Shown: positions 1 to 10,697, counted from the first letter of the stretch. The stretch: DNA of 64,000 nucleotides from Frondihabitans sucicola (GCF_030296615.1 NZ_AP027732.1:3787042-3851041), one strand, 5' to 3'. The notes: a model not told the origin generated them from the sequence alone. Numbers and translations: made by a program.

Positions 1-3
1 CTC

Positions 4-990
<987 letters not shown>

Positions 991-992
991 GC

Positions 993-1271
993 GTGGCAGG
1001 CACCGTCGCCAGACGCGTCGTCGTCCGAGGACTCGTGCAGGGGGTCGGGTTCCGGTACTGGACCGTGCGCGAGGCGAGTCGCCTCGGCATCGTGGGCACC
1101 GTGACGAATCGCGCCGACGGCAGCGTCGAGGCCGTCGTCGAGGGACCGGCCGAAGCCGTCGAGCGGCTGGTCGGCTGGTTTCGCGACGGCGGCGCCCCGA
1201 GCGCTCGAGTCGATGCCGTCGAGGTCGCAGACGCCGAACCAACCGGGGCGAGCTCGTTCGACATCGTCTAG
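993..1271 (+). CDS. acyP: acylphosphatase
   Basis: A 92-residue acylphosphatase that hydrolyses carboxyl-phosphate bonds such as acetyl phosphate in the cytosol. The signature GLVQGVGFRYW is present, with catalytic Arg21, and the partner Asn39 lies in GTVTNRADG. The start is taken as GTG at 993, two bases after the reductase stop; an upstream in-frame extension exists but is only a shadow of the reductase gene. Length and domain are those of a complete single-domain enzyme. It forms a small operon with the upstream reductase and ends just before a long inverted repeat. Confidence 0.9.
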   Translation: MAGTVARRVVVRGLVQGVGFRYWTVREASRLGIVGTVTNRADGSVEAVVEGPAEAVERLVGWFRDGGAPSARVDAVEVADAEPTGASSFDIV

Positions 1272-1285
1272 TCGGAGCCGCGACC

Positions 1286-1365
1286 TAGGGTGTGTCTCTC
1301 ACGTCGCCGCGGGCCGTGTGTGTCCTGGATCGCGCGATCTGCGGCGACGTGGGAGACACACCCTA
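1286..1365. terminator. long inverted repeat between convergent genes
   Basis: The left arm at 1286-1310 and right arm at 1341-1365 match at 24 of 25 positions and flank a 30-nt loop. The element lies between acylphosphatase (plus) and the amidohydrolase (minus); the amidohydrolase stop codon sits inside the right arm. No T tract follows on either side, so a bidirectional, non-canonical terminator or 3'-end stabiliser is the best guess. Confidence 0.6.
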
Positions 1366-2338
1366 ACCGGACTGCCCGGTGAGCAACGCGCGCGGGTTCG
1401 CCGAGAAGACGGCGTGATTGAACACGCGACCCAGCTCAGGATCACGCGGCTGTCGGAAGGGCCGATCGGAGCCGTGCACGAGGGGCCGACCCCGACGATC
1501 CTGGCCATGGCGTCGATCGCGCGCTCGTCGTAGGCGCTGGTCTCGTAGAAGACGTTGGGGTCGGTCTTGGGCTGCCTGCCGCCACGCGACGAAGCCGCCG
1601 CGAGCGCGAGCGGGGCGAGCCCGGCCAGGGCGATGAAGGCGATGCGGAGCGCGGGGTGCTGCATGCGCCCGCCCTCGTTCCAGGTCGACCACGCGGCCTT
1701 GAGCTGCTCCGCCCTCGGCAGGGTGTCGGAGGTCGCGACGCCGTGATTCGGAGCTGCGACGACGTGGCGCGGGTGCACGAGGACCGGCTTGCGGGCCTCC
1801 TCGACGAGAGCCAGAACCGGTTTCAACCGTTCGAGGCCGGAGAGGGTCGCGAGGTGGGTCGCGGGAACCTGGAGCCCTACGACACGCTCGTGCGCCAGGA
1901 TCTCCTCCAGCCCGGCGAGATCGAACTCGACGACCGGCGTCGCCGCCCAGACGCGGAACGGGTCTCCGAGGGCGAGGGCCGACCGGTGCCAGATGGCGAT
2001 GAGGTCGCGGGCGTCGTCGGGCGGCAGGTCTTCGACGCGGAGGTTGCCCGGGAGCGACACCAGGACGTGGCCCTTGCCTTCGGCGAGCTCGCGCATCCGC
2101 CGTTTCTCGACGTTGTGCGCCGCCGGATTCACGGAGTAGGGCGACTCCCCTCGGTGAGGAGCGTCCACTCGTCGATCAGGCGCGGGACGACCGTTCGACT
2201 GCGCAGGGCGTCGAGGAAGGCGGGTGGCAGGAGGTGCTGGTGCAGGTCGATGCGCGTGGCGGCCGCTGCGGTCGGAGCCGCCGGGCTGGCCGGCGGTCGC
2301 GAGGTCGTCGTCGTCGCAGTCGTCCCCGCCTCGAGCAT
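1363..2338 (-). pseudogene. amidohydrolase, frame broken twice
   Basis: This is a metal-dependent amidohydrolase of the TIM-barrel family related to aminocarboxymuconate-semialdehyde decarboxylases and 2-pyrone-dicarboxylate lactonases. The N-terminal metal motif DLHQH and the late HGSDRPF segment, whose Asp is typical of the family, are in different frames. Reading passes through three frames, with breaks near 2150 (in a run of four C on the plus strand) and near 1496 (run of four G next to CC). Adding one base at each gives one protein of about 325 residues, the normal family length. The start is placed at ATG 2338. Sequencing undercalls are likelier than real decay. The substrate is unknown. 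Confidence 0.75.
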
Positions 2339-2408
2339 GACGTAAGTACACTCCCGGATCGGCCCGGCGGTCAAATCGTCTGTCGGAGGGCGGCCATACG
2401 CTTCCCCC

Positions 2409-3008
2409 ATGAACACGGAAGACGACATCGTCACGGGCGACGACGGCCTGGCCAGGCCCCGGTGGGCGGCGACCGATCCGCTTCTGCAGACCTATTACGA
2501 CACCGAGTGGGGCATGCCCGTCCGCGACGAGCGAGGCCTCTTCGAGAGGCTCAGTCTCGAAGCCTTCCAATCCGGGCTGTCGTGGTCGACGATCCTGAAG
2601 AAGCGCCCCGCGTTCCGGGCGGCATTCCGCGATTTCGACCCCGACGCCGTGGCGCGGTTCGACGACGCCGATCGGGCCCGGCTCATGACCGATGCCTCGA
2701 TCGTGCGCAACGGGCGGAAGGTCGACGCGACGATCGACAACGCCAGGGCGACGGTCGCGCTGCGCGACGAGGGCGGTCTCGCCGACTTCATCTGGTCGTT
2801 CCGCCCCGAGACCACGCCCGAGCCCCTGACCTTCGCCGACGTCCCGATCACCTCGCCCGAATCGGTCGCGCTCTCGAAGGCTCTGAAGGCGAAGGGGTTC
2901 CGGTTCGTCGGCCCGACGACCATGCACGCGCTGATGGAGGCCGTGGGCATCGTCGACACGCATCTCGTCGGCAGCCACCGCCGAGGCACGTCCGGCGTCT
3001 GGTCCTGA
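2409..3008 (+). CDS. tag: DNA-3-methyladenine glycosylase I
   Basis: A 199-residue helix-hairpin-helix base-excision glycosylase of the Tag family that removes 3-methyladenine from DNA. Diagnostic stretches are YYDTEWGMP near residue 31, the aromatic base-pocket region [11 protein letters not shown] and [13 protein letters not shown] near residue 158. The order and spacing match E. coli Tag over the whole length. In E. coli Tag a zinc ion is bound by two Cys and two His; here the first Cys is Arg, the first His is Tyr and the last Cys is Ser, leaving only the His of DTHLVGS. The zinc snap is therefore probably absent. It diverges from the amidohydrolase and precedes an APC permease by 56 nt. 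Confidence 0.9.
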   Translation: MNTEDDIVTGDDGLARPRWAATDPLLQTYYDTEWGMPVRDERGLFERLSLEAFQSGLSWSTILKKRPAFRAAFRDFDPDAVARFDDADRARLMTDASIVRNGRKVDATIDNARATVALRDEGGLADFIWSFRPETTPEPLTFADVPITSPESVALSKALKAKGFRFVGPTTMHALMEAVGIVDTHLVGSHRRGTSGVWS

Positions 3009-3064
3009 CCGACGATCCGCCCGGCCTGGTCTTCAGGCCCCCGCGAAGCGAGTAGAACTATCCC

Positions 3065-5052
3065 GTGACCACCACCGACCGCACGGGCGCCACCGACGCA
3101 CTCGAACAGGGCCAGCGACCGAAGGCGCGGCGAGGGGCCTTCGCGCCTGGATGCTCGAGGGCGCGACCGATCGCATCGGGAACCACCCCGGTCCGCACGC
3201 CCGCGCGGTCGAGAAGACCCACTCGTGGTGGCGGGTCATGTGCCTCACCGGTGTCGACTACTTCTCCACGCTCGGCTACCAGCCCGCCATCGCCGCAGTG
3301 GCTGCCGGCCTGCTCTCCCCGTTCGCGACGATCGTCCTGGTGCTCCTCACGATCCTGGGCGCCCTACCCGTCTATCGTCGCGTGGCCCGCGAGAGCTTCA
3401 AGGGTTCCGGCTCGATCGCGATGCTCGAGCGGCTGCTGCCCTGGTGGGGCGGCAAGCTCTTCGTCCTGGTGCTCCTCGGATTCGCCGCCACCGACTTCAT
3501 GATCACGGTGACCCTGTCCGCAGCCGACGCCACGGCCCACGCCGTCGAGAACCCGTACGCCCCGCCGTGGTTCCACGGCGCCCAGATCCCGCTCACGCTG
3601 TTCCTCATCGCGCTGCTCGCCGTCGTGTTCCTCCGCGGCTTCAAGGAGGCGATCGGCATCGCAGTGGTGCTCGTCGGGGTCTACCTGGTGCTCAACGCCG
3701 TCGTCATCGCCACGGCACTCGGCCACGTCGCCGGCCACCCACAGCTCGTCGGCGACTGGTGGTCGGCGCTCACGACCCAGCACAGCAATCCGCTCGCGAT
3801 CATCGGCATCTCGCTCCTGGTCTTCCCGAAGCTGGCCCTGGGCCTCTCCGGGTTCGAGACCGGCGTGGCCGTCATGCCGCAGATCACCGGCGACGACACC
3901 GACACTCCCGACAAGCCCCTGGGCCGGATCCGGGGCGCCAAGAGGCTGCTCACCACGGCGGCGATCATCATGAGCTGCTTCCTCATCACGTCGAGCGTGG
4001 CGACCACCCTGCTGATCCCGCAGAAAGACTTCCAGTCGGGCGGCCCCGCCAACGGCCGCGCGCTCGCCTATCTGGCGCACCAGTACCTCGGCAACGGCTT
4101 CGGCACCGTCTACGACGTCTCGACGATCTTCATCCTGTGGTTCGCGGGGGCGTCCGCCCTGGCCGGCCTGCTCAACCTGGTGCCCCGCTACCTCCCGCGC
4201 TACGGCATGGCTCCGCAGTGGGCCGCCGCGGTCCGTCCGCTGGTCCTGGTGTTCACCGCCATCGGCTTCCTGATCACGATCCTGTTCCAGGCCGACGTCG
4301 ACAAACAGGGCGGCGCGTACGCCACCGGCGTGCTCGTGTTGATCACGTCGGCCTCCGTCGCCGTGTTCCTGTCGGCCCTCCGCAAGAAACAGCCGAAACG
4401 CACGGTCGGTTTCGCCGCCGCGGTGGCCGTCTTCGGCTACACGACGGTGCTCAACATCATCGAGCGTCCGGAGGGCGTCCGCATCGCCGCGCTCTTCATC
4501 GTCGGCATCTTCGTCGTGTCGATCCTGTCGCGAGTCCGTCGGTCGTTCCAGCTGCGGGCGACGAGCGTGTCCCTCGACGACGAAGCCCTGGCGTACCTCC
4601 AGGAGGACGCCGACGAGTACGGTGCCATCCGGATCGTGTCGAACGAGCCCGACGACGGCTCACGCCTCGAGTACAAGACGAAATTGGCCGACGAACGCAA
4701 GGCCAGCGGCATCCCGATGCGATCGCCGATCATCTTCCTCGAGGTGTACCCGGGCGACTCGTCGAACTTCGAAGAGGACCTCGAGGTCACCGGTGTCACC
4801 AAGCATGGCTACCGCGTCCTGAAGGTGCGCAGCGGCAACGTCCCCAACACGATCGCGACGATCCTGCTCGAAATCCGCGACGTCACCGGGGTCAAGCCCG
4901 ACATCTACTTCGAATGGACCGAGGGCAGCCCGATCTCGAACATGTTCAAGTTCCTCGTGACGGGCGTCGGCGAGGTCGCCCCGGTCACGCGCGAGGTGCT
5001 GCGCCGGGCCGAGCACGACCGTGCGCGCCGGCCCGACGTCCACGTCAGCTAG
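3065..5052 (+). CDS. APC-family amino acid permease
   Basis: A membrane permease of the amino acid-polyamine-organocation superfamily with about 12 membrane helices and a soluble C-terminal region of about 180 residues. An uninterrupted frame runs from ATG 3151. The likely true start is GTG 3065: its frame gives a plausible N-terminus for 16 codons, then breaks near 3108 in GGG. One extra G joins it smoothly to [14 protein letters not shown] in the downstream frame, giving 662 residues. The first helix contains [13 protein letters not shown], typical of this APC subgroup. Substrate is not predictable. Annotators who avoid the frameshift would start at 3151. A tandem repeat and a perfect inverted repeat follow. 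Confidence 0.88.
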
Positions 5053-5054
5053 CG

Positions 5055-5096
5055 CGCCCCAGCCGCCCCGCCCCAGCCGCCCCGCCCCAGCCGCCG
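5055..5096. repeat. three 14-bp tandem repeats
   Basis: Three consecutive copies of CGCCCCAGCCGCCC, the last with one change, fill the space between the permease stop and the following inverted repeat. No coding role is visible. Confidence 0.8.
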
Positions 5097-5162
5097 CAAA
5101 ACGTTTCCCGGACAATCAGACCGGCCGCGGCCGGTGGATATGTCCGGGAAACGTTTTGCGGC
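5093..5162. terminator. perfect 22-bp inverted repeat between convergent genes
   Basis: Arms at 5093-5114 and 5141-5162 are perfectly complementary over 22 bp. The 26-nt loop itself contains a perfect 16-bp palindrome (ACCGGCCGCGGCCGGT). It separates the plus-strand permease from the minus-strand small membrane protein and lacks a T tract. Probably a bidirectional terminator. Confidence 0.65.
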
Positions 5163-5171
5163 ACCCCGGGG

Positions 5172-5501
5172 TCAGCCGAGCTGCTTTCCCTCGCCGGCCG
5201 CCTTCTCGTCCGCCTCGCGGTCGAGGTTGCCCAGGATGTCCTCCTCGGGAACCGGGGCCAGGCGATCCCAGAGAAAGAACAGCAGCGCCAGCACGATCAT
5301 GCCGATGCCGGCCCAGAGGTTGATGGCGATGCCACCGGTCTGCTTCAGGTCGGAGGAGCCGTGGACGATCCCCAGGATCGTGCAGATGATGCCGTAGAGC
5401 AGGAACAGCCCGCCGAGGAGTCGACGCAGGTCGAACCGGCGAGTGGAGCGGACCAGGCGCGCGCGCTCGGCGGCGTCCGGGGTGGTGGTGGTTTCGGTCA
5501 T
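5172..5501 (-). CDS. small two-helix membrane protein
   Basis: A 109-residue protein with two predicted membrane helices (about residues 30-50 and 60-80), an RRFDLRRLL basic stretch before the first helix and an acidic, charged C-terminus. It starts 25 nt after the stop of the sodium:solute symporter gene, with a good AAGGAGAT ribosome binding site within that gap, so it is almost certainly co-transcribed. A similar arrangement suggests an accessory subunit or simply a linked integral membrane protein. I do not recognise a named family. Confidence 0.8.
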   Translation of the reverse strand: MTETTTTPDAAERARLVRSTRRFDLRRLLGGLFLLYGIICTILGIVHGSSDLKQTGGIAINLWAGIGMIVLALLFFLWDRLAPVPEEDILGNLDREADEKAAGEGKQLG

Positions 5502-5526
5502 GATCCGATCTCCTTCTAGGACGAAC

Positions 5527-7221
5527 TCAGACGAACGGCAGGTAGAGGACGACGCACAGGATCAGCGCGACGGTTCCGAGCAGGACGGGCGAGCGGTACC
5601 AGGCGGTGTCGCCCACGACGGCGTCCATCGACATGTCGATCTTGCCGACGCCGTAGACCAGCCCCTTCAGTTCCGAGACGTCCTTCGGCTTCGTGAACAT
5701 CGTCACGATCACGCCGACGACCAGCACGGTGACGAACGAGATGATCGCGCCGTAGAGCGTCTCGGCGGTCCCTGTGGCGAAGAGCGACGGGTCGTTGAGG
5801 TAGGCGATCCAGACGATGGTCGGCGCCGCGATTCCGGCGAGGTACGACCACAGCGCGGCCGCCGGGCTCATCCGTTTCCAGAGCAGCCCGAGGATGAACA
5901 CGGCGAACAGTGGCGCGTTGAAGAACGAGAACAGCGTCTGCATGTACGTCATGATGTTGCCGGCGCCTGCCGCGATGAACGCGGTCGCGATTCCGATCAG
6001 GACGCCGATGATCGTCACGTAGCGGCCCACCCGGAGGTAGTGCTGGTCGCTCATCTTCGGCTTGATGTAGCGCTGCCAGATGTCGTAGGTGAACACCGTG
6101 TTGAAGCTCGACACGTTGGCCGCCATGCCCGCCATGAAGCTGGCGAGGAGCCCCGTCACGGCGACGCCGAGGACGCCCTCCGGCAGGTACATCTGGATCA
6201 GCTTGGGGATGACGTCGTTGTACGACAGGTGCGTCGCGTCGGAGGTACCGGCGAGCTGGTTGCCGAGGACGGCGGCGCCGATGAGTCCGGGCACCACGAC
6301 GATGAACGGGATGAACAGCTTGGGGAACGCGGCGACCAGCGGGGTGCGGCGAGCGGCCGACATGTTCTTGGCGCTGAAGGCGCGCTGCACCTCGGTGAAG
6401 TTCGTCGTCCAGTACCCGAAGCCGAGCACGAAGCCCAGGCCGAGGACGATGGCGAGCCAGTTGGCGCCGATCGGGTTGGTGACGTTGCCGATTCCGGTTC
6501 CGGCCCAGGCCGACAGGTGCTTGACCGAGTCGGTCTTGGCGAAGGCGTCTTTCAGGCCGCCCCAGCCGCCGACGCGGTGGAGTCCGACGATCGTCAGGGG
6601 CACGAGACCGGCGATGATCACGAAGAACTGCATGACCTCGTTGTAGATCGCGCTCGAGAGGCCGCCGAGGGTGATGTAGACGAGGACGAACGCGGCCGAG
6701 ACGACGATGGCGACCCACTCGGGCCAGCCGAGCATGGCCTCGATCACGATCGCCATGGCGTAGAGGTTGATGCCGGCGATCAGCACGTTCGAGATCGCGA
6801 AGGCGAACGAGTTGACGGCGTGCGGAGCCTTGCCGAAGCGACGGAGCATGAACTCCGGGATGCTCCGGACCTTCGATCCGTAGTAGAACGGCATCATCAC
6901 GAGTCCGAGGAACACCATCGCGGGCACGGCGCCCACGAGGTAGTAGTGCAGCGTCGCGACGCCGATCTGCGCACCGTTGGCCGCCATGCCGAGGATCTCG
7001 GTGGCGCCGAGGTTCGCCGACACGAAGGCGAGGCCGGTGATCCAGGCGGGCATCGACCGGCCCGACAGGAAGAAGTCCATCGACGTGCGGACCCGCGAGC
7101 GAGCGATGAAGCCGATGCTGATCACGACTCCGAAGTAGACGATGAGCATCAGGTAGTCGACCCAGCTGAGGTCGAGTCTGATGCTGATGTCGGCAGCTCC
7201 AGCGAGGGCGGTCGTAGTCAT
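5527..7221 (-). CDS. sodium:solute symporter (SSS family, sugar type)
   Basis: A 564-residue Na+-coupled solute symporter of the SSS/SGLT family with about 14 membrane helices. The N-terminus has the family's DYLMLIVYFGVVISIGF helix, and the middle carries GFGYWTTNFTEVQRAFSAKN, a motif of sugar and myo-inositol-type members; FFLSGRSMPAW follows the first helix. The start is ATG 7221, preceded by GGAGA six bases upstream; a longer in-frame extension upstream has no support. The likely cargo is a sugar or polyol, but this is inference. It is the first gene of a two-gene operon with the small membrane protein. Confidence 0.92.
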   Translation of the reverse strand: MTTTALAGAADISIRLDLSWVDYLMLIVYFGVVISIGFIARSRVRTSMDFFLSGRSMPAWITGLAFVSANLGATEILGMAANGAQIGVATLHYYLVGAVPAMVFLGLVMMPFYYGSKVRSIPEFMLRRFGKAPHAVNSFAFAISNVLIAGINLYAMAIVIEAMLGWPEWVAIVVSAAFVLVYITLGGLSSAIYNEVMQFFVIIAGLVPLTIVGLHRVGGWGGLKDAFAKTDSVKHLSAWAGTGIGNVTNPIGANWLAIVLGLGFVLGFGYWTTNFTEVQRAFSAKNMSAARRTPLVAAFPKLFIPFIVVVPGLIGAAVLGNQLAGTSDATHLSYNDVIPKLIQMYLPEGVLGVAVTGLLASFMAGMAANVSSFNTVFTYDIWQRYIKPKMSDQHYLRVGRYVTIIGVLIGIATAFIAAGAGNIMTYMQTLFSFFNAPLFAVFILGLLWKRMSPAAALWSYLAGIAAPTIVWIAYLNDPSLFATGTAETLYGAIISFVTVLVVGVIVTMFTKPKDVSELKGLVYGVGKIDMSMDAVVGDTAWYRSPVLLGTVALILCVVLYLPFV

Positions 7222-7404
7222 AGGCGTCTCCAGAACGTCGTCGGCAAGAGGTGTTGCAGTGAGCAACACCAGCGGTCCGACGGGGGACGTTACTCCCCGC
7301 GCGACGATTGGTGAAATCGACGCGAAGTGCTGTACCTTCAGCGAAGACAACGCTGTCACAGTGCGGTGCGGTGTTGTTGCCCCTCTCACCGGCGGGTACA
7401 TCCG

Positions 7405-7424
7405 AAAAACGCAGTGAGGCGTTT
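7405..7424 (-). terminator. intrinsic terminator after the serine hydrolase
   Basis: On the minus strand a 6-bp stem (AAACGC/GCGTTT) with a 6-nt loop starts at the hydrolase stop codon and runs into TTTTT. It is one of the few T-tailed terminators in the window. Confidence 0.65.
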
Positions 7425-8017
7425 CAGGCTCCGAACGCCGGCAGCCCTTCGCACCACGCGAGCATCTCGGGCCACGGTCCGAAGCCGGTCGCCGGGGTGA
7501 TGTGCCCGGCGCCCTCGAGGTCGACGGTGCGCGCGGCGACGAACGGGGCGATGCCCGCTGCGCCGTGCGGGGCGAAGTCGTCGCCGGTGCCGAAGACGAC
7601 GAGAGCGTCGCTCGCTCCGAGGTCGAGCGGGGTCTCGTGATCCTGCTCGCTCGGCGTCCAGGCGAACTCGCGCACGGCCGCGATCTCTCCGACGATCGAC
7701 GCTTCCGGTGGCGAGACCAGCACGACGCGGTCGACCCGCGGCCGCGAGCCTCCCGACTGCTCGCGCAGCCAGAGCATCGCCGACGCGCTGTGGGCGATGA
7801 CCGTGATCGTGCCCTCGGTGAGCGTCGCGAGGTTGGCCAGAGCGGCCGTCCGCCAGAGTTCGAGGTCGGGGTGGTCGGCGTCGGGCAGCTGCGGGTACCG
7901 CACGTCGTGCCCGCGCGCGGTCAGCTCCAGTGACAGCCAGCGCTGCCAGTGCCCGGCCGGCCGATGGTTCTCGTAACCGTGCAGGATCAGGAAGCTCGAC
8001 GGGACAGGGACGACCAC
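7424..8017 (-). CDS. RBBP9/YdeN-type serine hydrolase
   Basis: A 197-residue small alpha/beta hydrolase of the RBBP9/YdeN type. The N-terminal FLILHGYENHRPAGHWQRWL strand-loop is characteristic. The nucleophile Ser is in AHSASA, which replaces the usual GxSxG elbow with HSAS; the acid is in FGTGDDFAP and the His in EGAGHITP. The start is GTG 8017, three bases after the SDR stop, so translation is probably coupled. It is the last gene of the pair and has an intrinsic terminator. Substrate unknown. Confidence 0.88.
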   Translation of the reverse strand: MVVPVPSSFLILHGYENHRPAGHWQRWLSLELTARGHDVRYPQLPDADHPDLELWRTAALANLATLTEGTITVIAHSASAMLWLREQSGGSRPRVDRVVLVSPPEASIVGEIAAVREFAWTPSEQDHETPLDLGASDALVVFGTGDDFAPHGAAGIAPFVAARTVDLEGAGHITPATGFGPWPEMLAWCEGLPAFGA

Positions 8018-8020
8018 GGG

Positions 8021-8752
8021 TCAGACCTTCCGCAGCGGACGCACCGAGACGACCTCGGCGACGGCAGTGTGCGGGAGGTCGACGACGAGCCGCACCGCGT
8101 CGGCGATGTCGTGGGCAGCGAGGTAGAGGTCGGTGTCGTACTCCCCGCCCTGCTTGGCCACGAGCCCGCGCTGCATGTCGCTGTCGGTCCGCCCGGGGTG
8201 CACCGAGCTGACCCGCACGCCGTTCGCGCGCTCCTCTTCGCGGAGTGCGTCGGCGAGCGCCCGCAGCGCGAACTTGCTGGCCGCGTAGACGCCGCCGCCC
8301 GGACCGGCCGCGAACCCGGAACCGGAATTGATCAGGATCACGGTGCCCTCGGCCTTCCGGAGCGCCGGCAGCGCCAGCCGGGTCACCTCGGCCACCGCGA
8401 CGACGTTGACCTCGTAGACGGAGCGCCACACTGCGCGGCTCGTGTCGGCCACGGCACCGCCGTCTTCGACGCCGGCCGAATGCACGACGACGTCCAGGCC
8501 GCCCTCCGGCACGGACGACAGGAAGCCGTCGAGCGGCTCGTCGCCGGCCAGCTCGACGGCCCAGGTCGACGCGGAGGTCAGCTCTGCGGCCAGCGCGTCG
8601 AGCGCGGCCTGATCGCGCCCGGCCAGGATCACGTGGTGGGTGCGGCCGAGGTCGAGGGCGATGGCTCGTCCGATGCCGCGGGTCGCTCCCGTGACGAGTG
8701 CGGTGGGAAGGGGCGACGTGTCGCCGAGAGAGGCAGTGCTGTCGAAGACCAT
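8021..8752 (-). CDS. short-chain dehydrogenase/reductase
   Basis: A 243-residue classical SDR. The Rossmann motif TGATRGIG is at about residues 21-28, the catalytic Tyr-Lys in YAASK near 157, and the catalytic Ser in INSGSG. The usual NNAG is HSAG here. Frame intact and length normal. It heads a two-gene operon with the serine hydrolase and lies downstream of the hairpin that closes the export operon, so it has its own promoter or depends on read-through. Substrate not predictable. Confidence 0.9.
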   Translation of the reverse strand: MVFDSTASLGDTSPLPTALVTGATRGIGRAIALDLGRTHHVILAGRDQAALDALAAELTSASTWAVELAGDEPLDGFLSSVPEGGLDVVVHSAGVEDGGAVADTSRAVWRSVYEVNVVAVAEVTRLALPALRKAEGTVILINSGSGFAAGPGGGVYAASKFALRALADALREEERANGVRVSSVHPGRTDSDMQRGLVAKQGGEYDTDLYLAAHDIADAVRLVVDLPHTAVAEVVSVRPLRKV

Positions 8753-8784
8753 GCGACCATTCTGGCGGCTGCACCCACCGAGTG

Positions 8785-8850
8785 CTTCTCCCGAAAAACG
8801 GACGTGAAACCACTGCCCGCTGTGGTTTCACGTCCGTTTTTCGGGAGAAG
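8785..8850 (-). terminator. perfect 29-bp hairpin closing the export operon
   Basis: Arms at 8785-8813 and 8822-8850 are perfectly complementary over 29 bp with an 8-nt loop. The hairpin begins one base after the stop codon of the DUF5666-like gene (stop at 8852-8854). Each arm contains a run of five A or T but no T tail follows. It would stop transcription of the four-gene export operon before the SDR. Confidence 0.7.
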
Positions 8851-8851
8851 G

Positions 8852-9459
8852 CTACTTGGCGCCGGCGCCGGCGCCGGCGCCGGCGCCGCGACCGAAGCCG
8901 CCTCGCAGCGCCGTGCCCTCCGAGATCGTCGTGGCGCTGATGTCGCCGCCGCTGCCGGCCGTGCCGATGGCCGTGATCGTCTCGCCGGACTTCAGCGCGC
9001 CGACGCTTGACGTGGCCGACCTGGTCACCTTGGTGCCGGACGTCGTGTCGATCGTCACCTGCTGTCCGGCAGCGGTCTTGACGACGACTTTCGATCCGGA
9101 GACCGAGACGATGGTTCCCGAGGTGAAGCCGCCGCCCGCGAAGCCGCCCGTACCGGCGGTGGCTGTCCCGCGCCCCGGGAGCTCGCCGCCACCGGTGCCG
9201 CCGCCGGTGCCCCCGCGCCGAAGCCCCCGAACTGGCGCCCGCTTCCGCTCGACGCCTGGGACGACGAGGCCGTGTGCTGGCCGATCGCGATGCCGCCGAC
9301 CAGGCCGATGCCGATGGCGACCACTGCGCCCAGCGTGGGAAGCAGCCACTTCGCGGTGCGTCGGCCGGGCGAACCAGGGCCACCGCCCGCGGCGGGGGCA
9401 CCGGTGGGCGCCGGGTACGGAACCTGCTCGGGAGTGGGAGGAGTGACGTCGTTGCTCAT
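8852..9459 (-). pseudogene. membrane-anchored DUF5666-like protein, one frameshift
   Basis: The N-terminal frame encodes a Pro/Gly-rich cytoplasmic start, a membrane anchor near residues 37-60 and a Ser/Gly linker. After a break near 9213 the second frame encodes a small beta-rich domain (GTIVSVSGSKVVVKTAAGQQ) resembling DUF5666. The break lies in a run of five C; six would restore one protein of about 202 residues. The C-terminus ends in four Gly-Ala pairs from a GCCGGC microsatellite (8858-8888). It is the last gene of the export operon and probably acts outside the membrane. Function of the domain is unknown. Confidence 0.75.
8858..8888. repeat. GCCGGC microsatellite
   Basis: About five consecutive GCCGGC units encode the Gly-Ala tail of the DUF5666-like protein. 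Such tracts are prone to slippage. Confidence 0.85.
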
Positions 9460-9503
9460 GCGAGAGCCTTTCGTGAGAGGAACGGGAGGGCGAAGAAGCG
9501 CGG

Positions 9504-10697
9504 TCAGATCGAACGGAGCGCCTGAATCGGGCGCATGGCGGCTGCGCGCGCCGCCGGGTAGACGCCGAAGAACACGCCGATCGCGACGGAGACGCCGAGG
9601 GCGAGCGGAATCGAGAAGCCCAGGATCACCGGTGTCGTCCCGTCGATCGTGAACTGCGCTCCGATGACTGCCAGCACGACGCCGAGGATCCCGCCGATCA
9701 GCGTGAGCATCGCGGCCTCCACCAGGAACTGGCCGAGGATCGCCGGCCTCGTCGCGCCCAACGCCTTGCGGATGCCGATCTCGCGGGTGCGTTCGGTGAC
9801 GGTCACGAGCATGACGTTGGTCACTCCGATCCCGCCCACCAGGAGACTGATCGCCGCGACCACGCCGAGGAGGACGGTGAAGCTCTTCGCGCTGGCCGCC
9901 TGCGTGGCGAGGAGGGTGCTCGCGCTCGACACCGTGAACGGCTCGTCGGCGGTCGTGGCCCCGAGCAGCTGGTTCAACTCGATGGTCGTCTCGTCCTCCG
10001 CCGCCGTGACGTCGCCCGACGACTTCGCCGCGACGAGCAGGCTCGACACGGCGCCGTAACCGCTGAACGACTCCTGCACCCGGGTGATCGGCGCGATCAG
10101 CTCGGAGTTCGGGTCGGTGAAGCCCGTGCTGGACTGCTCCGAGAGGATCCCGGTGACGGTGAACGGCGACCCGTCGACCGAGATCGACCGACCGAGGGCG
10201 GTGCCGGTCGGGAACAGCTCCGTCGCCAGAGTCTGGCCGACCACGGCGTCGCGCGCGCCGCTGGTCACGTCGCTCGTGGTGAATGCCGTCCCCTCGGCGA
10301 CGGTGGCGGTGGTCACGGTGAAGTAGTCGGGCGTCGTGCCGATGATGCTGATGTCCGTCTCCGAGGCGTTCGTCGACGACACCGTCTGAGTCGTGGTCGC
10401 CTCGGGCACGACGCTCGAGACGTGCCCGAGGCCCGCGTTCGCGAGCTGAGAGCTCGTCTCGGTCGTGATCTGCTGCGACGTGCCGGAGCCCTGGCCTCCG
10501 GTCGCCCGGACCGTCAGCGTGTTCGTCCCGAGCGAGTCGATCGAGGCCGCGACCTGCTGAGCGGAGCCGTTGCCGACGGCGAGCAGCAGGATCACGGCGC
10601 CGACACCGATCAGGACCCCGAGCAGGGTCAGGATCGAGCGGAGTTTGTTCGACAGAACGCCCTGCAGCCCCGAGAGCAGCACCTCGCCGAACCTCAC
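9504..10697 (-). CDS. MacB/FtsX-type ABC permease
   Basis: A 397-residue permease of the MacB/FtsX class: one membrane helix at about residues 20-42, an extracytoplasmic MacB_PCD domain of roughly 220 residues (with SLGTNTLTVRA at its start) and three C-terminal helices. The cytoplasmic loop TERTREIGIRKALGA between helices 2 and 3 is the family hallmark. It overlaps the ATPase gene by 4 nt and is followed after 44 nt by the DUF5666-like gene. With the ATPase and adaptor it forms a tripartite-like exporter as seen in Gram-positive bacteria, for peptides, lipids or antibiotics; substrate is unknown. Confidence 0.93.
   Translation of the reverse strand: MRFGEVLLSGLQGVLSNKLRSILTLLGVLIGVGAVILLLAVGNGSAQQVAASIDSLGTNTLTVRATGGQGSGTSQQITTETSSQLANAGLGHVSSVVPEATTTQTVSSTNASETDISIIGTTPDYFTVTTATVAEGTAFTTSDVTSGARDAVVGQTLATELFPTGTALGRSISVDGSPFTVTGILSEQSSTGFTDPNSELIAPITRVQESFSGYGAVSSLLVAAKSSGDVTAAEDETTIELNQLLGATTADEPFTVSSASTLLATQAASAKSFTVLLGVVAAISLLVGGIGVTNVMLVTVTERTREIGIRKALGATRPAILGQFLVEAAMLTLIGGILGVVLAVIGAQFTIDGTTPVILGFSIPLALGVSVAIGVFFGVYPAARAAAMRPIQALRSI

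Noticed and set aside
5443-7314. 623-codon plus-strand ORF, rich in Asp, Arg, His and Glu
   Set aside because: It is antisense to the symporter gene; the composition is what the mirror of a hydrophobic high-GC gene gives, and it has no start signal.
7222-7423. Riboswitch or small RNA upstream of the symporter
   Set aside because: About 200 bases without a recognisable conserved fold; only promoter sequence is expected.
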